Below, in pieces: positions 31,407 to 58,858 of a stretch of DNA of 64,000 nt. The stretch is from Mesostigma viride (Eukaryota; Streptophyta; Mesostigmatophyceae; Mesostigmatales; Mesostigmataceae): contig RPFO01000667.1 in the NCBI GenBank assembly GCA_009746045.1, positions 5,620,719 through 5,684,718 of the forward strand, read 5' to 3'. The notes beneath the pieces are model-generated. The model did no database searches. It worked only from the letters and a program-made list of their open reading frames with translations, and was not told the origin of the DNA. Position 1 is the first letter of the stretch. Each line of letters begins with the position of its first letter. A program made the position numbers and the translations under genes.

Positions 31407-31411
31407 AACAT

Positions 31412-33650
31412 CACTACCTATTCTGTTGCCACACAACAACGATGCAATGTGCTCAAGTCCACGGGACTGCACATCGGCAAAACCAACACCCTACGCTCCG
31501 CCCTCCCCAACCTGGCTGTGACCTGGGTCAAGCCGGGGGATCACCACCTTTTGCACAATTGTTCCATCGGCTGCACGCCCGAGGGACGCTTGGCAGAACA
31601 ACGTTCTTTCATGTATGATGAAACCAACCATGTGGGCAAACTTGCAGGTGTTCTCCTTACCGCAGGGCGCTGGGGGGCCGTCCACCGCATGAGCCTACGC
31701 GGGCGAACCCTGATCGTCAACCAACTTTTGTTCTCTAAGGTTTTGTACTATTGCCAAGCCCACCCACCCAATGACGCCACCACACAGCTCATCCAACGCA
31801 TTGGCAGCAATTTTGTCTGGAAACAGAAAGGCTTAATCTCCCACACGGTACACGGATGGATCAACAGAGAGATGTCCTTCATGTCATGGGTGCACGGGGG
31901 CCTCGGGCTCCACAACATACAATGGCGTTTGTGGTCGCTGTATATGCTAAACAAGTGATATCTGTTTTTATGGGAGTCAACACACACCCCGGCTGCATGC
32001 TTGCTCGTGAAACGCTAGCCTCTCTTTCCACCCATGCTAGTGGCACCTCGTGGCAACTGGGGGCGGGAATACTGGGCAGCACCCTTATTTCGTACAAAGG
32101 ACTCCAATGGTACTGGCAGCGCATATGGACAGGTTACAATAAGCTCAAGCCAGGTCGCCTGGTCTTTCCTACTACCCGAGAGGAGGTGGCACGGCAGCCA
32201 CTCTTTTTTAATGACTTGATCACTGACGCTACTAACAAGCCCCTCGGAACTCTCCACGGACACAACCCGTATGATGGCTTTCTGCGCGCATCACCGCCGA
32301 TTGTCAGGGTGCTGGACCTCTACCTGGGGCACGGCGCTACGTATCGACGGCTCAGCTACGACGAGGTCAGCACTTGGGTCTCCCACATGCCCTCCCTGCA
32401 AGCGTGGCAAACCCTTATAAGTGCGATACCAGCGGCGTGGCATGCATTGATGACTGCCCCACGCAAGCCTATTATAACCGGCGACTGGGTTAGCTTCTAC
32501 GCCGACGGAGTCACGCCTGCGTGCAAAGGTTTAGTCGTGACGGTTCTGCCACATGATGGGCTCCAACTACAACTGCTGGAAGCTATTCCTGGCCACAATG
32601 GGTGTCTGTATCAACTATCCACCTTATATGCGTACACGCCATCTTCCCAGTGTCACCGCATACGCGTAGTCCCATGGTCTGTGCCAAGATGTTGCATGAT
32701 CCGGCCGGACCCATTATCCCCGGTTGGGAGCATTACATGGCTACACGTGGGCAACACACGGCTCGATTTACTACATCTGGACCCGGTTGAATTTGGATGG
32801 GTCTTAACCAAGGGGGACATCAGAACCAGCAAATGTATCTTTGAGTACACCGCAGATTGGGGTTATGATATCTTGTTGCATACGTACCATCAGCCCCATC
32901 CGGGCCGAGCCCGCTGGGGAATACAATGGCCGGCCTACACCTGGGTCAAGCTGATTACCCTGGCGGTAAACCACCCTCTCGTGGACCGCAGGGCCACTGA
33001 TGTACAACATCTTCTGCTGCATAGAGCGATAGGGGTCTGCGCTACGCTCCACGAGCGTTTTGGTCATGATGCATCATGCCTGTGCACGCACCCTAGTGAA
33101 ACCATTGAGCACCGGTTCCTTTTCTGTAATCCCAGGGGTTTGGAAGTGGCTCATTAACATTTGGGCCGCATGGACGGCATCGCCACCCAATCTCCCAATT
33201 AGCGTGCGTACCATCATTTTCGGTATTGCTGGCACTCTAGGGACCGAACTTTCAGCTTCCCAAGCAGAATGGATATCGAGGAGACAACCACTAGCGCAGG
33301 CCAGAAATCGGGAGAATCTGGACCATGGTAGCTCCAGCCTGCCGTTATCTTGTTTTCAGAATGGATATGGCTGCGCACTACTACTATGCTATACGCGATC
33401 TGGACCATACGCAACGAGACAGTCTTTAATGCCCGCGAGGAGTATACCCGCGGCTGCGTCATAATCCGGCGCTTATATACCTATGTGAATGCGGTTATGC
33501 GCCGATACTGGCTGTTGGCTCAGGAACAACACAGGGTGTGGGACCCAGGGCCCAATAACGACAAGCCCAGCCCGCTCCAGCTTTTTCATATCTACTGGGC
33601 CGTAACCAGGTATTCACCATTATGCCTCACGGCGACATGACTCAGGTCCA
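31412..33650 (+). pseudogene. LINE 2 ORF2, C-terminal part
   Basis: Corresponds to the thumb and C-terminal region of the ORF2 at 35651-40057. There are frameshifts near 31950 and 33150, and an 80-bp SINE fragment (33277-33356) interrupts it. The Cys/His segment near 33075-33130 (CLCTHPSETIEHRFLFC) is retained. Confidence 0.88.
33277..33356 (+). mobile_element. 80-bp SINE 5'-end insertion
   Basis: A 12-bp direct repeat CAGAATGGATAT (33265-33276 and 33357-33368) flanks an insert that matches the first 80 bases of the SINE at 14681-14881 and ends in TTTT. The intact LINE lacks it. Ending in a T run fits a transcript stopped at a polymerase III-type terminator. Confidence 0.8.
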
Positions 33651-33917
33651 CTAGCTTCCCTGGTCTAATAACGCGCCCTATTAGCCTTTCACCTGTCACC
33701 TCCACACGTGTCACGTGTGTGTGCCCACCTTTAATTAGGATTCGCTGATACTCATTTCCCCTCTCACCTCTTTGGTCCATAATTGGCTAATAAAAATATA
33801 CCCATTTCCCCGAAAAAAACTTGTTCTTTTGTTATCCTAGTCAACGAATTCTGAACGGCGGAAATTACGAATCCTTCCACAGGGTTCCACGTCTCTGCTG
33901 CCTATGTGCGGCGTGGG

Positions 33918-34037
<120 letters not shown>

Positions 34038-34108
34038 AACAACAACAGACACACGGGGCTGCGCTTCAAGCATCTACAGAGAAAATCTTGGTCATCATCC
34101 TACACGGC

Positions 34109-35623
34109 ATGGATGCTTCGGTCTCTGACAGGAATGAGCTGAGGAAGCTGATGGCCGAGCGGGGCGGTATAATAGTGGGCGGCGTAAAAAACCAACCAAA
34201 CTTCCATGTACGCTTCCCATCCGCAGAAGCTGCTGAGGCAGTTCTTAAAGCTTACGTCCACGGCAAGGGCAACCCGTCCATCATGGTGGGCCCCAAGGTC
34301 TTCCGGCTTCACAAGTACCAGCCCGAGTACAGTGGTGCCGAATTCACCCTCACTCTGTCGCACTTACCGGCAGAAACACGCGACATTGCGGTGATACCTA
34401 TGCTTATCAGACCCTGGGGCACGCCGTCGAACCCGGCGCTCTACGAGGAATCCGTTCAAGGCAAAGCATCACGGGCCGCAAAAGAAGAAATCAAGGTGAA
34501 CTCCGCAGCCATGGGGTTCACACCCAACTTCGACCCGGCACGTGGGCTTACAGGAGACGGTCTAAACCTGATCTACGGCATGCCGGGCGGCTACTCGGAG
34601 GATGGGCCCCGCTGCATTCCGGACATCATCACGGTGCAAACTCACGACAACTCCGGCAAGATCGCCAGCAACCACAAGATCACCACGCAGATCGACATGG
34701 AGCGCCCGGTGTGCACCAGCTGCATGAGGAGCCGGGAACATGAGCCTAAGGACTGCCCGCACAGGTCCACGGCTAACAGGGCTAAGAAGGACCGCATGGC
34801 TCATGCCAACCTCGGCCCCACACCGCGCCCCGATAATGCCCAGGATCCCAACGGCAGCCGGAACACAACCATGGGAGAGGATATCAACCGCTTCCTCTGG
34901 AACGGACTGGCCGACTGGAGGGTCTGTCACGACCTGGGTATGCCGGCGGGGGCAAGGATTGCCCTCAAGCTCCACCTTCTCATCACCTCAACCGGCAACG
35001 AGGACTCCATTTTCTGCCCGCTCAACGAGGCCAACGAACCCTACCTGTACGTCTGGGAACCTCGTGGGTACAAAACACAACGCCCACTCGACTTCTGGAC
35101 CGACGCGCAGATGCACATTGACAGCCTGGCGCTGAACCCACTGGTCACACTCAACCCGGAAACCCCCACCCTTCACATGGCCCACGTTGAGAATGGGGGT
35201 CCCAGGAGGGGAATTGACCTAGTGAAGATCCTCCTCCCAGGCACATACCAGCCAGATGACACGGGCAAGATACCGGATGCGGCCGGGCGATGGCTACTAA
35301 CGTCCAAGAAGCAACTTTTCGAGGGCAGCAGCACCCCCTGGCCACAGTACAGGCCTGTCCGCCGCAAGGACCAGCCAACCGCGGACACCGAGCCACCGGG
35401 ATCGCCGCTGCACATTCCCAACGCCGCCAACGGGGCAGAGCTCAGCCTACCGGAGAATCTTGAGGAGGGGGACGAGATCGGGGAACACATGGACACGGAG
35501 GCGCCGGGGCAAGGAACTAAGCGCGCCCGGCCGGCAGCCACCGGGGTCACTCACAACACCGGCCTGGACATCCGTGGCGGCGCCGGACGCAACGGACGTG
35601 GCGGCCGCGCCCACCGTGACTAG
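34109..35623 (+). CDS. LINE 3 ORF1 protein
   Basis: The first ATG in this frame is at 34109 and gives 504 residues; the open frame upstream only crosses the AAC repeat. The N-terminus has an RRM-like pattern (NFHVRFPSAEAAEAVLKAY). A zinc-knuckle-like C202, C205, H211, C216 (CX2CX5HX4C) follows, then a basic linker. The C-terminal third is Pro/Gly-rich and ends in RGG-like arginine-glycine segments. LINE ORF1 proteins bind the element RNA in the ribonucleoprotein particle. ORF2 begins 27 bases after the stop. Confidence 0.85.
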   Translation: MDASVSDRNELRKLMAERGGIIVGGVKNQPNFHVRFPSAEAAEAVLKAYVHGKGNPSIMVGPKVFRLHKYQPEYSGAEFTLTLSHLPAETRDIAVIPMLIRPWGTPSNPALYEESVQGKASRAAKEEIKVNSAAMGFTPNFDPARGLTGDGLNLIYGMPGGYSEDGPRCIPDIITVQTHDNSGKIASNHKITTQIDMERPVCTSCMRSREHEPKDCPHRSTANRAKKDRMAHANLGPTPRPDNAQDPNGSRNTTMGEDINRFLWNGLADWRVCHDLGMPAGARIALKLHLLITSTGNEDSIFCPLNEANEPYLYVWEPRGYKTQRPLDFWTDAQMHIDSLALNPLVTLNPETPTLHMAHVENGGPRRGIDLVKILLPGTYQPDDTGKIPDAAGRWLLTSKKQLFEGSSTPWPQYRPVRRKDQPTADTEPPGSPLHIPNAANGAELSLPENLEEGDEIGEHMDTEAPGQGTKRARPAATGVTHNTGLDIRGGAGRNGRGGRAHRD

Positions 35624-35650
35624 GTAAGACCTGCCTGATACGCCACTAAC

Positions 35651-38600
35651 ATGAGCCAACTCACCATAGTATCATGGAATGTACGTGGTCTCAATAGCTA
35701 TGGAGTACGTACTGCTAATGGCATTCCCAATACTACTCGTATCAAGCAATTAACCCTTCACCTCGCATCATTACTGCAGGGCTACGGCGGCCCAGCCCAT
35801 GAGATCTGGCTGGGCCTGCAAGAGCATAAAATTCAAGGCCCCGGGGTCACGGCCAACAAAGCAGTGAGAGCACTAGCTCCTAATAGTGAGAGTCGATGGG
35901 CTTGGGCGCGAGGAACCCAGGGGGGCACAGCTTTGATTCAATACCGTAAAACGGCTTCCTCACACCTCACCTGCCACACTTGGTCCCAACCGGTAGATAC
36001 GGCGGCGGCTCAATGGCAAGGCCGCTGGGTACGACAGCACATCACCTGGGGTAGCAAGCAGGGGTACCTTCTTTCAATTTACGCCCCAACCGACCCAGCT
36101 GAACAACATAATTTTTTCAAAGACATGTTTCAGATGATCCACGCCATTATTTCCCACGGCCTGGAGGTCATATTGATGGGTGATTTCAATCTAGACATGG
36201 CGGCGCACCCTCAATCACGTACAAACCCCTTTCACGAACAGCTACTAGAGCTTAACCTACACGACCTACTGCGCTCCAGGGACAACGACCACACTTGGCT
36301 TGCAACACGCGACGGTCACCGCATCACACGCCGTCTAGACAGAATCTATGCCACGCACGCTTGGGCGGACCTTGTATGTCATGCTAGGGTAGATCGCTCT
36401 ATCACTCTTTCGGACCACTACCCTTGTATTATCACCTTAACGCACCACACCCCACCGACGCGGGGACCCGGTATCCCCCGCTTCAACCGAGACTTATTGA
36501 GGGATCAAACATTCACGGCTCAAGTAAAAGCTTTTTGGCGAGAGTGGGTGGCCAGCATCCCTCACTATACCGATCATTGTCGATGGATGCAAGCCGGCCT
36601 ACAACATGTACTGCAACTTTCTAAGAAATACACTGCTGAGCTTAGACAACAGAAAGGCCATGAATACCGATGTTACGAACGTATTGTCAATCGTCTACAA
36701 CTTAAGCAAACACTCACTACTTATGACATGGCGAAAATGCAACAAGCCCAGCTAGCCTTGGACAAACTACGATACGAAAGACACGCTAACGCCATAGATG
36801 CGGAAAACCTTTGGTGGCACACAACGGGGGAAAAAATGAATAAAGAATATTTTGCACTCCTCCCGAAGCAACGAACACACACGCTGATAACTGAAATTCA
36901 CGACGACCAGGGCATCCACACCGACACCCATTCCATACTAAACAGCGGTCATCAATATTTTACGAAGCTATTCCGAAGTAAACCGCACCCTCAAGCACCT
37001 CAAGCTATCCACCAAGTCCTTCAGGCGATACCACGGCGCCTCACCACCACGCAGCAGCAAGAACTAGATCAGACACCCACACAAGCTGAGACACAGGCTG
37101 CTATGCTCAAAATCAAACTCGGTAGTGCACCCGGAGTGGACGGCATCCCTGTAGAATTTTGGAGGAAGTTTTGGCCCGACCTTTCTGCCGGCTTTTACAA
37201 ATGCGTCCTCGAAGTATGGCGCACAGGTATCGTCCCTGGCAACTGGGCAGAAACCGCACTAATCCTCATATTTAAAAAGGGGTCTAAAACTCAATGGCAA
37301 AACTACCGTCCCATACGACTACTCACGGTTGCGTACAAAATCATCAGTAAAATACTACAACTACGCATTTACACAGTACTCGACGACCTAATCGGTCCGG
37401 AACAAGTCGGCTTCCGCGCTAACCTACACATAAACGATAGCATTACCATGCTTATGGACATAGTGGAAAAAGCGTGGCGCCACAACATACTCGGCATCAT
37501 ACTATTCTGGGATTTCAAAAAAGCTTTTGACCGCATGTGTTGGGACTACCTTGAGAAGACATTGCGCGGTTTCGGATTTGGTGGCACTTTCACGCATGTC
37601 ACCATCGGTATGATTCAATCGCTCTCATGGACCCTACTCCTAAACGGGCACTTCTCACGCACAGGCACTAGCTCTAGGTCACTCCCACAAGGCGACTGCA
37701 TGTCCCCGCTCCTGTTTCTTCTTGCGCATGCCGGGCTGTTCTTTTTGCACGCTCGCGACAACAGGATCAGGGGCTTCCCCATCCAAGGTAAACCGCGAGG
37801 TTTGTTCCAAACTGCTTATGTTGATGACACCACTAATGTCTGCACCTCCACTACCGATGTGCATGCTATCATGGAGAATATCACGACATACTCTATGGCC
37901 TCTCAACAGCGGTGTAACGTGCAAAAGTCCACGGGGCTGCACATCGGGAGAGGATCCTCCCCCCGCTTATCACTCCCTAATCTGCCTGTGACATGGGTCC
38001 AGCCAGACGGTCACCACCTATTACACAACTGCCCTATCGGTTGCACTATGGATGGACGTCTTGCTGAACACCCCACCTTTTTGTATGACAACACAACACA
38101 CAGTGGCAAACTCACAGGCATGCTCCAAGCGGCATCAAGATGGGCAGCGGTTCCCCGTCTCAGCCTACGGGGCAGGGTCCTCATCACCAACCAAATGTTA
38201 TTCTCCAAAGTGCTCTACTACTGCCAAGGTCACCCACCTAACGAGTACACCACCAAGATCATCCAACGAATCGGCAGCAATTTTGTTTGGAAACAGCAGG
38301 GTATCATAACACACACGGTGCCGGGATGGATCGATCGGGACATGTCCTATATGCCATGGGTTCAAGGAGGCTTGGGCTTACATAATATGGAGTGGCGCTT
38401 ATGGTCAGTGTACACCAAACAGATCCTAACCGCTTTCATAGGCGTAAACGCACACCCTGGTTGTATGTTGGCACAAGAAGCTTTCGCCACAACCTATACC
38501 CACAACAATGGTACATCATGGCACTTGGGGGCAGCAATACTTACATGTGCGCTCACTTCGTATAAAGGCTTATCATGGTACTGGGCACGTATGTGGAAAG

Positions 38601-40057
38601 GTTATAAGAACCTAAAACCGGACAGAATTGCTCACCCTACCACGCGGGAAGAGGTGGCACGCCAACCATTATATTTCAATGATTTGCTGCGCGATAGTGA
38701 GCATAATGTGTTTGGTGTTTTAAGCGGCCGCAACCCATATGAGGGCTTTTTGACGGCCAACCCGCCGGTTACGCGAATCATCGATTTATACGCGGCTGAC
38801 GGTGACCGATATCGCCTCCTAACATACACGGAAATCAGTGCGTGGATCGCAAACATGCCCAGCCGACCAGCTTGGGACAACCTTCTACAAGCAATTCCCG
38901 CAGGATGGCATACCCTCATGACAACCCCACGCAAACCCCTACAAGTCGGGGAATGGGTGAGCTATTACCCGGATCGCGACACGCCCATACATAAGGGCTG
39001 CATCGTTGCGGTCGCGTCGACGGGCGTTACCATACAATTGCTCCAGGAGACACCCGACGGTCAAGGACTTCTCGGCAAATTGATTACATCGTACGCCTAC
39101 ATTCCAGCATTTCAATGTCACCGCATTCGAGTGGTCCCGTGGTCACTGTCACAGGCGTGCATGTTACCCTTGGACCCCACCACAGTGATACGCGACACCA
39201 CATGGCTACATGTTGGCAAAGGGCGACTGGACACGCTTGCTCTAGACCCGCTAGAATTTGGGTGGGTCCTCACATCTGGCGGCACCCCCATGACGAAGTG
39301 CCTTTTCGAGTACACGGCAGACTGGGGATACCGGCTACTTCTACATAAAAATCATAGGATGCACCCGGGTCGCCTCCGCTGGCACCCCGAGTGGCCGGGC
39401 TACACCTGGATCAAGAACATTACCTTGGCAGTTGATCACCCATTGGTTGACAAACGGGCCACCGACGTCCAGCACCTGCTTATGCATCGGGCCATCGGGG
39501 TCAATTCCCAATTGCACCACCGGTACTCCCACGCGGCGGCGTGCTTATGCAACTTTCCAGATGAAACAATTGAGCACAGATTTCTGGACTGCCAACTCGC
39601 CGGGGTTTGGCAATGGCTGCTGGGTATATGGGCCAAGTGGATGGCTATTACAGCTCCCCCCACCACCGTCACACTATCTACGGTTATTTTCGGCATCACG
39701 GGATTACGGGACGCGAGCCTCACAGCCAACCAGATGGCATGGATATGGCTACGCACGACGATGCTTCACACCATATGGCAAGTTCGCAACGAGACCGTAT
39801 TCACGTTACGTGCCGCGTACACGAGAGGTGCCGTGGTCCGCCGGTTTATCTCCTCTTGGAACCTGGCTATGCGTCGTTACTGGCTCCTGGCGACGGAACA
39901 ACACAAAGTATGGGACCCGGGCCCTAACAATGACACCCCCAGCCCCCTGGAAGTCTTCCATGCACTCATGGGCATGAACCAGGTCTTTACACGTATGCCG
40001 GATGACGATATATCTACAGTACAATGGCTACCTTGGTCGCAGGGCGCGCCTTATTAA
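35651..40057 (+). CDS. LINE 3 ORF2: AP endonuclease and reverse transcriptase
   Basis: A 1468-residue intact frame. The N-terminal AP-type endonuclease shows N10, E58 (GLQEH), Y144 (IYAPT), GDFN (177-180), DRIY (230-233) and SDHYP (254-258). The reverse transcriptase has GSAPGVDG, YRPIRLL, FWDFKKAFDRM (D621), LPQGDCMSP and YVDD (723-726), where most L1 elements have YADD/FADD. The C-terminal part holds a Cys/His motif C1298, C1300, H1309, C1314 (CX1CX8HX4C), a shortened form of the usual CX2C knuckle. All catalytic residues I can check are present, so the element may be or recently was active. Confidence 0.92.
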   Translation: MSQLTIVSWNVRGLNSYGVRTANGIPNTTRIKQLTLHLASLLQGYGGPAHEIWLGLQEHKIQGPGVTANKAVRALAPNSESRWAWARGTQGGTALIQYRKTASSHLTCHTWSQPVDTAAAQWQGRWVRQHITWGSKQGYLLSIYAPTDPAEQHNFFKDMFQMIHAIISHGLEVILMGDFNLDMAAHPQSRTNPFHEQLLELNLHDLLRSRDNDHTWLATRDGHRITRRLDRIYATHAWADLVCHARVDRSITLSDHYPCIITLTHHTPPTRGPGIPRFNRDLLRDQTFTAQVKAFWREWVASIPHYTDHCRWMQAGLQHVLQLSKKYTAELRQQKGHEYRCYERIVNRLQLKQTLTTYDMAKMQQAQLALDKLRYERHANAIDAENLWWHTTGEKMNKEYFALLPKQRTHTLITEIHDDQGIHTDTHSILNSGHQYFTKLFRSKPHPQAPQAIHQVLQAIPRRLTTTQQQELDQTPTQAETQAAMLKIKLGSAPGVDGIPVEFWRKFWPDLSAGFYKCVLEVWRTGIVPGNWAETALILIFKKGSKTQWQNYRPIRLLTVAYKIISKILQLRIYTVLDDLIGPEQVGFRANLHINDSITMLMDIVEKAWRHNILGIILFWDFKKAFDRMCWDYLEKTLRGFGFGGTFTHVTIGMIQSLSWTLLLNGHFSRTGTSSRSLPQGDCMSPLLFLLAHAGLFFLHARDNRIRGFPIQGKPRGLFQTAYVDDTTNVCTSTTDVHAIMENITTYSMASQQRCNVQKSTGLHIGRGSSPRLSLPNLPVTWVQPDGHHLLHNCPIGCTMDGRLAEHPTFLYDNTTHSGKLTGMLQAASRWAAVPRLSLRGRVLITNQMLFSKVLYYCQGHPPNEYTTKIIQRIGSNFVWKQQGIITHTVPGWIDRDMSYMPWVQGGLGLHNMEWRLWSVYTKQILTAFIGVNAHPGCMLAQEAFATTYTHNNGTSWHLGAAILTCALTSYKGLSWYWARMWKGYKNLKPDRIAHPTTREEVARQPLYFNDLLRDSEHNVFGVLSGRNPYEGFLTANPPVTRIIDLYAADGDRYRLLTYTEISAWIANMPSRPAWDNLLQAIPAGWHTLMTTPRKPLQVGEWVSYYPDRDTPIHKGCIVAVASTGVTIQLLQETPDGQGLLGKLITSYAYIPAFQCHRIRVVPWSLSQACMLPLDPTTVIRDTTWLHVGKGRLDTLALDPLEFGWVLTSGGTPMTKCLFEYTADWGYRLLLHKNHRMHPGRLRWHPEWPGYTWIKNITLAVDHPLVDKRATDVQHLLMHRAIGVNSQLHHRYSHAAACLCNFPDETIEHRFLDCQLAGVWQWLLGIWAKWMAITAPPTTVTLSTVIFGITGLRDASLTANQMAWIWLRTTMLHTIWQVRNETVFTLRAAYTRGAVVRRFISSWNLAMRRYWLLATEQHKVWDPGPNNDTPSPLEVFHALMGMNQVFTRMPDDDISTVQWLPWSQGAPY

Positions 40058-40185
40058 TGCGGGCACCCCAATTTAGGCAAAACTAGGCATTTCAGGCTAT
40101 TTTTGGCATACCTGGGTCACCTTAACTGTTATATGGAAATAAACTAACACCCATTTCACCGGAAAACAACAACAGGGTTCCACGT

Positions 40186-40524
40186 TGAAGATGGGGTGGC
40201 GGACGGCAGATTAATGCTCCATTATTAGAGCGAGAAAAAAACATTCCAGCGAGAAAAAACTTGACATAAATGGAGAGAGACAAAGCACGAGTTGCATGAC
40301 GCCCGCTCTCAGCGTGCCTACGTCCAATTCGCTTGCTCTTGGGAAGGGTTATCCTCGCAAGGGAAGCGAATTTTTGTGCACAGCTTAAAGGAGTTTGACC
40401 AACTACGAAAGATCTTGCCAAGCTTCTGCTTAGTTGGGTTTGCCTTCGTTTGTCTCGGATTATTGGCTTTGCATCCGCGGCTGCATCGGAAGTTGAGGTG
40501 AATTCTAGCTAGTGTGATTAGGAT
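40186..40524 (+). promoter_or_regulatory. Upstream region of the m-AAA protease gene
   Basis: The 339 bases between the LINE 3 TSD and the predicted ATG are the only non-LINE sequence available for the proximal promoter and 5' UTR. I see no TATA box. Short open frames here are not supported. Confidence 0.4.
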
Positions 40525-57108
<16,584 letters not shown>

Positions 57109-58084
57109 CCTTGACCATTTTGCACGCTCCCCACTCTACGGTTTAGGGGTCTTATACATAGCCACAACAACTACTGGACATGGGGCACTATCCCCAGAGC
57201 GCACTCGTTTTCAAGAGTCTATACATAGCCTTCTGCCTAGTTTCTCAATGGGACAAGTAGTAGTGCCATAAGGGTAGCGATGTGGCATGCAACTGGCCCT
57301 CGAAGGGGCTTTGGCACCACCACTGCCTCCCATTGTTCCGGGCAACTAGCTCCTTGATCTGCTGCTGGGGCATGTCAAGCACTGAGCGTTGGTCCAGCTC
57401 TCAGACATTCACTTCCTGGGGCCGTGACCTTTCTGGTGCATCAGCATGGTACTCTCATGGTCCCAAGTTGTTCGGGCCTTGACGTGTGAGGACTGCAGCG
57501 TCGCAAGGCAACCTCATCCTGTTGGAAATGGACCATGGGAAGCTCAAGCATGCCTTTGTTGTAGTTAACAAACCTGTTCTAGTCCTAGACCGCTTTGTTG
57601 TCCCATTGATGTAGCTGTGGGGGGACGCTGCCCTTAGGAGTTCCCTGGGGCTGACGCTGCGCAACCATCGGGCTCACCGAGTGAAGCCTTTACTTTTGTT
57701 TCATATTTATGCAGCATGTACAGTAACGAAAATATTGTAAGAAGCTTTGTACAAAGGCATGGAGGCATTCCATCCCATGTTCCCCTTCCACTGAGGACTT
57801 ATGCTCACGTGACGTCCGCAGTCACGTGTCTATTAATGGAGGATTAATTCATGGAGGCTAGAAATGATTGCGCGTCATAGGATATACCAGTGGTCGAAGG
57901 TGTATGCAGCCGTTTCACCCTAAACTAATAAACAACAAGGAGCTGGAGGGCGCCCAATGTAGCCAGTGTGTTACTGCTGGGCCGGGGCTGACAACAGAGT
58001 ACTTGCATGCTCTGCCAACCCACAGCACGTACTGAGGCACAAACATGGGTGCAAGTAATTAATGCATGTGAAATTAATGCATGT
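57109..58084. other. 3' flank of the protease gene
   Basis: The gene's 3' UTR must lie here but I see no convincing polyadenylation signal. 57765-57850 repeats a segment (CCCATGTTCCCC, CTGAGGACTTATGCTCACGT) also found just after the LINE B ORF (61960-62030). Confidence 0.4.
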
Positions 58085-58275
58085 TACTGCGTCACGTGGG
58101 TGCCAAAACAGAGTAAAGGAACCTTCAACCCTATATACACACCGAGACGGATCGAGGGAGGGCGCCCTAGCTTCTCTCACTGCCGCAAGTGGGCAGGCCA
58201 TAGAGCGCTCTCTCCACAGCATATGGTGCTGGGGCCCATGACGCTGTGGGTGCAATACAACCATGTAATACCATA
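58085..58275 (+). repeat. Dispersed repeat, partner in intron 4 (44080-44265)
   Basis: Inverted relative to the intron 4 copy, with about 80-85% identity by eye. Shares TGCGTCACGTGGGT with LINE B 3' flanks. Confidence 0.75.
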
Positions 58276-58639
58276 GGTAGGCTGGCGCATAGCTTATGCT
58301 ACAAAGGTGAGGTGGGCTCAAGACGTCGGCTAAGGCGCAAGCTGATGGCCACAAGGTGTCAGAGCTATATGAAGGTACTATAGCGCTGTGCGCTAATATT
58401 ATTCCAAGTGCTGTAATGCCTAAGCTATCCCATAATCGATTGCCCCCATCTAGACAAAGTTAGCTTGAGTGCTCTATTCCGGGGGAGCGCCCGGCCGGGG
58501 GGCTGCAAGGTCCCCGCCCCGCCAGTACACTTGGGGCTTCTCGGGGTTGGTCTTGTGGCGGATGTAGTCGGGCCACTGGTCGCGGCGTTGCTGCAATTAA
58601 TAAGTAGCGGTATAATTGCATATGTGCATGCTGAAACAG

Positions 58640-58752
58640 GACCTGTCCTCCCTGTTCTTACGTTCGGGGCCGAGACGTGGACCCTCACTGCCGACCTTGC
58701 CAGAAAGCTGGACGGCGCGGGCCCCAACATGCTGCGATCGATCCATTTTTAG
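58640..58752 (+). pseudogene. LINE B ORF2 fragment
   Basis: Encodes TFGAETWTLTADLARKLDG and NMLRSIH, matching the ETWTL segment in the C-terminal part of the LINE B frame near 61400. It was truncated on both sides. Confidence 0.65.
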
Positions 58753-58858
58753 AGTAGGCTATGCTGCTCAGAGAGCACCGGGTCGGCAGTGAGCCAGGTT
58801 CGCCCCGCCTCGCGCGGCCGCCTCCGAAACCTCCTCAGACTGCACGCATTTCTTATGC

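Larger units (their letters stand above)
31412..33817 (+). mobile_element. LINE 2, 3' part
   Basis: It resumes exactly where 23296 stops when compared with the intact LINE ORF2 (near 37880). It ends with GGCTAATAAAAATATACCC, ATTTCCCCG and an A run before the 20-bp TSD. Confidence 0.9.
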
